DNA from: Sequoia sempervirens
Lineage: Eukaryota; Streptophyta; Pinopsida; Cupressales; Cupressaceae
Direction: 5' to 3'
Length of the DNA stretch: 64,000 nt
Assembly: GCA_007258455.2 (NCBI GenBank)
Contig: VDFB02252616.1
Location: 121,122,552 to 121,186,551, forward strand
Shown here: one piece after another, positions 57,096 through 64,000 of the stretch
Layout of the letters: every line of letters starts with the position of its first letter
Numbering within the stretch: position 1 is the stretch's first letter
Notes under the pieces: model-generated
Told to the model about the DNA's origin: nothing
The model's input: only the letters and a program-made list of their open reading frames with translations
Databases searched by the model: none
Made by a program: the position numbers and the translations under genes

Positions 57096-60000
57096 TTGTG
57101 GTGTTGTGAAGGGAGGTTCCATGTCCACCATTCATTTCTTTGCCAACCGCTTCTTGAAAGTAATAGATTTGTCACATATACCATTTCCATTAAATCCATC
57201 TTGTGTTATTACTCTTAGCTCATTTTCATTAAATATATGCTTCAAATTTTCATTTTTTGATGCTCCAAATAATTGTGCTAAAGTCCTTGTTGTGTTGAAA
57301 ATGATAAATCTGACTCCGTTTCTGTCATTTTTTTTATGCTAAAGTTTGTGCTTAAGTCCTTGTAGACAATGTGCTAGTCCATGCATTCCTTTCTTGCTCT
57401 TACATTAATGTGCATACAATCTTGAACAAAGCTTCCTGAAAGTAAATGACAGTGGCATTATTTTCTTTAATGTTATATAACTTATGCTTTTGATTCATGG
57501 GTACAGCTGTAAACAATAGACATTTTCAATTTCCTATGACATTTTATAGTTAATGGTTCATTTTATTAACATCTACACGGAAAGAATTACATTAAACTAT
57601 TTTGCATATATTTTAAAGTGCTCTTAATCTACTTTTGGTCTATCTTTAGACATACATTGTTCATATATTTCAAAATCTGCATTCTCAGTGATTGGGCATA
57701 GACAGTGTTGGCTTTACACCTGCCATCTATAGTTACTTTGAAAGTCTCCCCCTTAAATGCATGTGAATCTCTTGTGTCATTCCTTTATGAAACTCCCCAA
57801 CCATCATTTATGCGTGGCTTTATGCCTACTAATGGCCTCCACTTGAAAGTTTCACATATTTCTTTGTTTTTGGTCAAAGCATTCCATGAATGACATCTTC
57901 TATAGCCTTAAGGATAGAAAAAGCTACTAAATCTAACTTCACACCTGTTGCACATACACTTGCAAGTTTTTAAAACCACACCTGCTAGTCGCATCAATTG
58001 CTATCAACATTAAAGGTGGCAGTTCTGTTTTACACCTAATAAATGCATTACCATGAAAGTTTCTAAAATAAAAAGCCCCTGAGTTCTTCATAGATGGTGA
58101 GGATGATGGTAAAGGTTTGATAATGTAAATTTGTGCATGTCATTTTCATCTGCTTGAAGATTTGTGAAAGCTTTCAACAAGTTCATTTTGCGCATATCCT
58201 GTAGTGGCTGTTCACACTTTTTTTTTGTGATTGCGCATTGTATTTGAAAGGATGATTCTAGTCAAAAGATTGTTGGGCATGTAATCTAAGGTCTTTCACC
58301 TTCCCCCCTTCATTCGATCAAAACAAATCTGGTCCATTCATGAATTCATCTGCATTTTATTTCACTTTGAGGCAATCTGTCAAAACAATTTGCATTTCCT
58401 GCCTATGCTTCTGCATTTTATATGCATCTGTGGTATTATTATGCAATGCTTAGAAGGGATTTTATTTTCAAAGCTGCTACTCGGCCAACAAAGGAGAAAT
58501 AAATGTCAATTTTCATAGCATTTAAGTTAGGTGCCACAGTCATCATTTGAGCGTGTTTTCTTGAAAGTTGTTGAAGCCTTTTCAAAATCCATTTTATACG
58601 TATATGAATGAATCTATTGGCTGAGAAAATCACTCCTATGCATTAACTATGAAAATAAATCTACCTAATCTAGTTGTACACTAGCTAGCAATCAAATCTT
58701 TATGTTAGGTTTAGAAAACTGATTTAAGAATTTAGACTAATTTGTTATTATGGCATTTTAGCTGGCAGTTTGGCACAAAAATATTCATGCACAAAAGTAC
58801 AAATTATAGTTTATTGATAGGGGTTGTACCATTGGGCTAGGCATGTTATCAATATAAAATTGTTTGGTAAAACATCAATTTTAAATACCTTTTGATTGTA
58901 TTTACAATTGTAAACTTTTCTCTTTCCAAATGTGGACATTTTTATTGGTGCAGATTTAAGAATGGTCAAAGTAATGTTTCTGTTAAGGGACACGTTGTTT
59001 TTCAATAAGGGCTGCAAATTTGTAGAAGCTAACTTTACTATTGGACATATGCTTTATAATACAAATGTGTTGTTTAGGTATTTGAAAATATACTCAATAG
59101 TTCTGAAGATGCTTTAGGATAGCTATCAAAATTAATCTATCAAGTTTCATCATTAGGTTCATTTTGAAATTGCTAGAATTTGAACTTGTGATGATGCTTT
59201 CTTTATGATTAAATAAAATTTATGGGCTTTCAAAGTTTATCACATTCTTTTACTTACTTTAGGATAATTTTTTTTTTCAGCCTATAATGATGTTATTGAA
59301 AGATTTATTCGTTGTGGTTGGATGACTCAATGCCTCTAGTGACATGGATTAAGACTTTGATAGGGGAAAGAGTGGGCCTAACAAGTGTGGTACCTTCTCA
59401 ATGCATTTCAATATCGAAGCATGATCCATTTATAAATACTCTTGTTCTTTCAAATTGAAATCATGTTATTATTTGGAGTTAGTGATCAAAATGAATTTAA
59501 TGTTCTAATCCTCACATAATTGTCTTTTCTTTTCATAGGAAAGCAAGGAAGGAAAGGATAATGAAGGTGAGAATGAAGGAGGTACAAAGAAAAGAGAAGA
59601 AGGAAAACAAAGGAAAACAAAGCATGAGGATGATATTTTCAAAGTGTTTTTAAATGCTTTAAGTTTTTTTTAACACTTCTTCAAGAAATTGTTGTCTTTT
59701 CGTTCTTAGGACACTAATTTTTGTTTGGTTTAAAAAAAAGAATCTTTCAAATTCTTCTTGCAAAGGCTAAAACAAACCTTAGGATCACAACTTACTAGAT
59801 TATGTTTCTTGGATTAACAATTGAACAAAGTATCTTTCACTCATCTTTTGGTGCTTAAAAAGAACTCACATTTTTCTTTGTGGATTTAAAAAGAACAAGT
59901 GCAACTCTGTTTTTCCTAAACGCTTACTTAAACTAAAGGCATTGAGAAAGCACGTATGCACTTCTCTCGCACTTTATAGCAATCTTGAGAATCAAAAGGT

Positions 60001-61952
60001 CTTTTTCATGACTTTAGGGTGAGATAAAGCAATCACCTCCACACTTCGATTTGGGTTTAAAATTGAACAAGATCTTGTGCAAGTGTGAGTGGGGGAATTA
60101 TCACATATATTCTCTCTCTTTGTTGCCATCAAAGATTGATCGAGTTACGGATTTTGTCATTACTCGCTTTTGTTTATCCTAGAGGGTCTGCCTTGGGGAA
60201 AAGTACTCACCCAAGGGAACAACTCAACCGGTAACACTCTAAAGCCAAGAGTATTTCCAACCAAGATATAAATGTGGATATTGGAGTAAACGCCAATATC
60301 ACATGGTTGATTCCGACAAGATGGATCCGAAAGGGGACTCTTGCCGTATGGGTCAATCTCCACGAACGTAAAGTCCGTATTAAAACCCATGTGCTAGAAT
60401 TTTCCAAAATCCTTTAATCTATTTGTTGGTGCAAGAACGGTCATTCTAAAGCCACCCCACACTTTTACAGTCTTTAGTAGAAATGGAAAACATGCCATGG
60501 GAGTTTCATGGGTGTTGATGTTTGGCTACCCTGTATAAGTGAGTGCCATGGAGGGGAGCCACTGGGGTCAAGCATCTAACCATTCGCTAAAGATAAGCAT
60601 AGCTGGACTTGTCCAAGTGGGAATCCAACAAATATTGTCTTACACATCCATAGGGTTTGTACTTGTTCTTTGTTTGAAAACACAGTGCTTTGATTGAAAA
60701 CATTTGAAAACAAACATTCAACATGATCCTTAAAATTTCAAACCCTTTAGGAGGAAAATACCATTGACCAAATTATCGTGTTATTGCTTGCCCTTGGGAT
60801 TACATCCTTAGAGGTTTCTAAGCACTTGAATTTACATCTCAATTTTCCCACTAAAGTTAAACAATAGGTAACCCTTGCCTTAATTTCATCAAAGTTTTGC
60901 ATAATATACCTTGTGAAATGAGACGAAGTTGAGACATTGGACATTTAGTTTGAAAGCTAATCAAGAGTGTGTTTGTGGTAAAAAGAATCCATTAAGAAAA
61001 GATTAAAGACAATTGGACCCCACACATGTGTCTCCAATGATTTCACGCAAAATGAAGATCAAGAAACCAAAGGTGAAAGCCCTTAGTCTGAAAGCCCATC
61101 AAGAACGTCTCTCTATGTTATACGAAGTCATACAAAGACTAATTTTCAAATTTTACAAAAAAGGCTTCAAGGAAAAATCCCGGTTTGTATTCATTCTATT
61201 ACTTCCAAAACCCAAATCTTTTTAGAGAGTTTGAACATCTTGTTTAGAGAAAAGCTTGTTCTTCAATACCTAGGTCTAGGCAGACAAAGTGTATTTTTTA
61301 GGTTCATCTTAGGATCAAAGCAAATCAAAATATTCATTCATCCATCCTTCAAAACATAAAAAAAAACATCATCTGACAATCACCTTTTGGAAAATCTTAA
61401 AATCATCCTTAATGCTAGGATTTTTGGAAAAATCAAAATCATCAAAATCCTTGAGACTAAATCCTTGAAAACATTATCAAAATCACCTTTGGCTAGGTAT
61501 GTGTAGATGCATCCTTTTGCATATGCTTAGACAAAGTTATCAAAATCATCTTGTTTAGCTTAGTATGTGTAGATGAATCCTTCTTCATATGCTTAGTGAG
61601 ACTATCATCTTGTTTGAATAGGTGTGGGTAGATGCATCCTTCTCCCCACACATATTCAAATTATCATCCTTTGATCAAATCTATCCCTTAAATAATCATC
61701 CAAACATCTTAGGGTCTACTTGTTCAAAATCAAAATCAAAATCCGAAATATATCCAAAAGTCCCAAAAGCCTAGTATCTCCTTCAAGATTCAACAAAAAA
61801 TCATAACATCCACGTCATCCATCCCTTACATCATCATATCACCTTTCGATCCTCAAGATATCCTAAAATTTTCTACTAGGATGCATAAAATAAAGATCAA
61901 TCCAAAGAATCAAGAGATTCATCTCCCATTCTTAAAAATTCATCCTTGTTTT
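57096..61952 (+). other. Leader of the second nested copy
   Basis: From about 57,230 it matches 5,770-10,571 closely, including the exon-like segments (near 59,281 and 59,540). No intact ORF. Confidence 0.8.
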
Positions 61953-64000
61953 ATGGTTCAAACTAGATCTCAATACAAGAAGAGCATGGAAGCCAACAAA
62001 GAAACACCCGCTTCAAGTGATCTTAGTCAAACCACTCCTGAAATGAATCCCATTGGGTCTGGAAATCTCACAATTAACCTTCCAACATCATTGCAAAATC
62101 TGCAAGAGGAAAGCTAAGGAGAGGATCTTACATTTGGAATGTCTCATGAAGAAATAACTAAAATGCTCCAAAATATAAACAACCATAAAATCATCAACAT
62201 CATGATGAGACTTAACCCTTCGTTATACCTACTTGAGCTAGCAAAATAAGGGGCCAAGTTACCTTTAAATTTTGACGTGAGTACCATAGTGGAGACATCA
62301 TTTCCTCCAATCTCATCCACCATTCCCATTTCATCCACACCCCCATCCCACAATATCACTCAAAACATTTTGCAAATTACAACATCTCTTGCTCCAACTT
62401 AACCTAACATTAATAAGGGAAATGCATTTCTCAATGCTATTCAAACACACCCCCTTGTTAATAGTCAAAACTTTGATGCAAACACTGTATTGGAAAAAAA
62501 CATACTCAAAAACCCATTACACAAAAATGTTCCTCTCACATTCCATCATGATCCATCATCATCATTTTTTTATGCAACACCTCAAAATTCTCTCCTCACA
62601 AATTCGCAAGAGGAAGGAGACATGTTCGGAAAAAGGGGGCATCTTCGACACCACAACATTTTCGTAAGGACTCGCACCCCTTACATTTCCACCACTTCCA
62701 ACATTGCCATCATCATCCACACCACTCCTTGGCTTAGGGCTTCCCCCTTTACCAAGTATCGATCAAAACAACATCCCAAATATCAACCAAAGCATTATGT
62801 CAAACGCTCAAAACTTTTCATCGACATCGCAACAACAGACAACAAACACATAAGAAATTGCAACATCATCAAACACCCCCATAACATCGCAAAGCATGGT
62901 CTCTCAAGGGCCAATCACATCAACAACGCCACTTATCACTCAAACCACTACATCAACAATACCATCTACCACTCAAATCATTACAACGACATCACCATTC
63001 ACCACTATCACGAATGCCATTATGAATCCACCACCACCCCCACCACCACCAACTTCCACCACATCAAGTCAATACAATGCGACATTGCAAGCTACTTTTC
63101 AAAGGGGATTCTGACAAGTGCAGAAACAAAAATCCGTACACCTAGCTACTCAACAAGCTACTCAAGCTACCCAAGTTGCACAAGCCGCATTACAAGCACA
63201 ACAAGCCATGCAAGCTCAAGCTTTATTACAACAACAACAACAACAACAAGAAGCCGCCCAAGCCGCTCAAGCATTGCAAGCACAAAAGACTGCTCAACCA
63301 CAAGCTCTATTGCAACAACAAGCAACACAAGCGCAAGCTTAATATTAGGCACAACAAGCCCAATATCAAGCACAACTCCCTGCACAAAGACAAGCAGTGC
63401 AATTGCAAGCATATCAGCAAGCAATAAAGCAATATCAAGAGAAGCAAGAAGTAGCAGAATTGACAGCCCAACAACAAGCGCAACAACAAGCATTGTTGGA
63501 ACAACAACAAGCACAACAACAAGCACAAATATTAGTGTAGCAACAACAAGATCAACAACAAGCATTGGTCATACAAAAGCAGGTGGAAGCCTACCTCGCT
63601 TAGTAGAACATACAAATACCATCAAACAACACACCAACCAACCCACCCATCCAACCCACGATTGAAACACCCCAAAACACTTTCATCCCACCCTCTGATC
63701 CACAAAATGATGTGACGACATAAATCAGGTTGCTCTCGCAACAAGTGCTTGATCTTCAATCAAGGAAAACAATGAAGACACCACGCAACTTGTGTCTATA
63801 TCCATTTGATAGGAGCCTAGTGATGAAACCATTCCCCAAGGGATTCGAGATTCCCAAATTTGACAAATATCATGGGATGGGAAACCCTGAAGATCACATC
63901 AGGGAATTCTAGGTTCATTGCATGGAAGTCGCATACAATGATACTTATCTGATGCGGCTATTTTCTAGGAGCTTGGTAGGCCATGCTATGGAATAGTTCT
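61953..64000 (+). pseudogene. gag of the second nested copy (partial)
   Basis: Start MVQTRSQYKKS at 61,953. The frame near 62,312 is kept by one base that copy 1 lacks. Pro/Thr-rich then Gln/Ala-rich runs (62,890-63,600) include an extra 23 codons or so at about 63,180-63,250 against copy 1. The capsid-like core begins at about 63,750 (PFPKGFEIPKFDKYHGMGNP). Stops at 62,115, 63,112, 63,340, 63,538 and 63,601 remain, so it is also dead. Confidence 0.82.

Larger units (their letters stand above)
56097..64000 (+). mobile_element. Second copy of the nested Tat/Ogre-like element (5' part)
   Basis: It matches 4,625-12,590 collinearly and is inserted at the same base of the same outer element. It continues past the window end. 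Differences include a divergent stretch at 56,573-57,230, one unit in place of the 71-bp tandem duplication, an extra base in gag and a 69-bp insertion in the Gln/Ala-rich stretch. Confidence 0.92.

Overview
The window is intergenic DNA from a large, repeat-rich plant nuclear genome. The scale and type of elements (17.6-kb Tat/Ogre-like gypsy, long-LTR copia, nested insertions, AT-rich spacer) suggest a seed plant with a very large genome, possibly a gymnosperm; the species cannot be read from the sequence. No intact host gene was found. The only long intact reading frame is the gag of a young copia-type element. All gypsy coding regions are broken by stops and frameshifts, so they are annotated as pseudogenes.

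Layout. (1) 1-31,478: an old Ty3/gypsy element on the + strand, here called the outer element. It runs from a partial 5' LTR (1-920) and primer site (933-950) through gag, protease, an RNase H placed BEFORE the reverse transcriptase, RT, a second RNase H and integrase (ending 25,344). Then comes an unusual 5.8-kb region with an antisense ORF and a long sense ORF ending in a coiled coil, and a truncated 3' LTR (31,146-31,478). (2) 4,625-22,199: a complete 17,575-bp Tat/Ogre-like gypsy element inserted inside the outer RT, with TG...CA LTRs, primer site, polypurine tract and a CTTTC target duplication. (3) 23,889-24,688: an 800-bp inverted-repeat DNA element inserted in the outer integrase. (4) 31,479-34,913: AT-rich flank. 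(5) 34,914-42,217: a minus-strand TRIM-like mini-retroelement. One of its LTRs is split by a 6,937-bp gag-only copia element (34,962-41,898) with nearly identical 2.39-kb LTRs and an ACAAC duplication. (6) 44,370-51,934: a second copy of the outer element's 3' end plus flank plus TRIM, so the locus is a duplication of about 7 kb. (7) 51,935-55,185: unassigned element, diverged tandem repeats and long CATA/TATG microsatellites, ending at a 100-N gap (55,186-55,285). (8) 55,286-64,000: a near-identical copy of 3,814-12,590, including the same nested insertion at the same base. This is either a recent segmental duplication or an allelic contig joined by the scaffolder.

The elements do not form a pathway. 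They record a sequence of insertions: outer gypsy, then nested gypsy and DNA element; TRIM in the flank; duplication; then a recent copia insertion. Points most worth follow-up are the RNase H upstream of RT, the extra sense and antisense ORFs between pol and the 3' LTR, the gag-only copia with five polypurine motifs and three zinc knuckles, exon-like segments in the nested element's leader, and the possible assembly artefacts around and after the gap.
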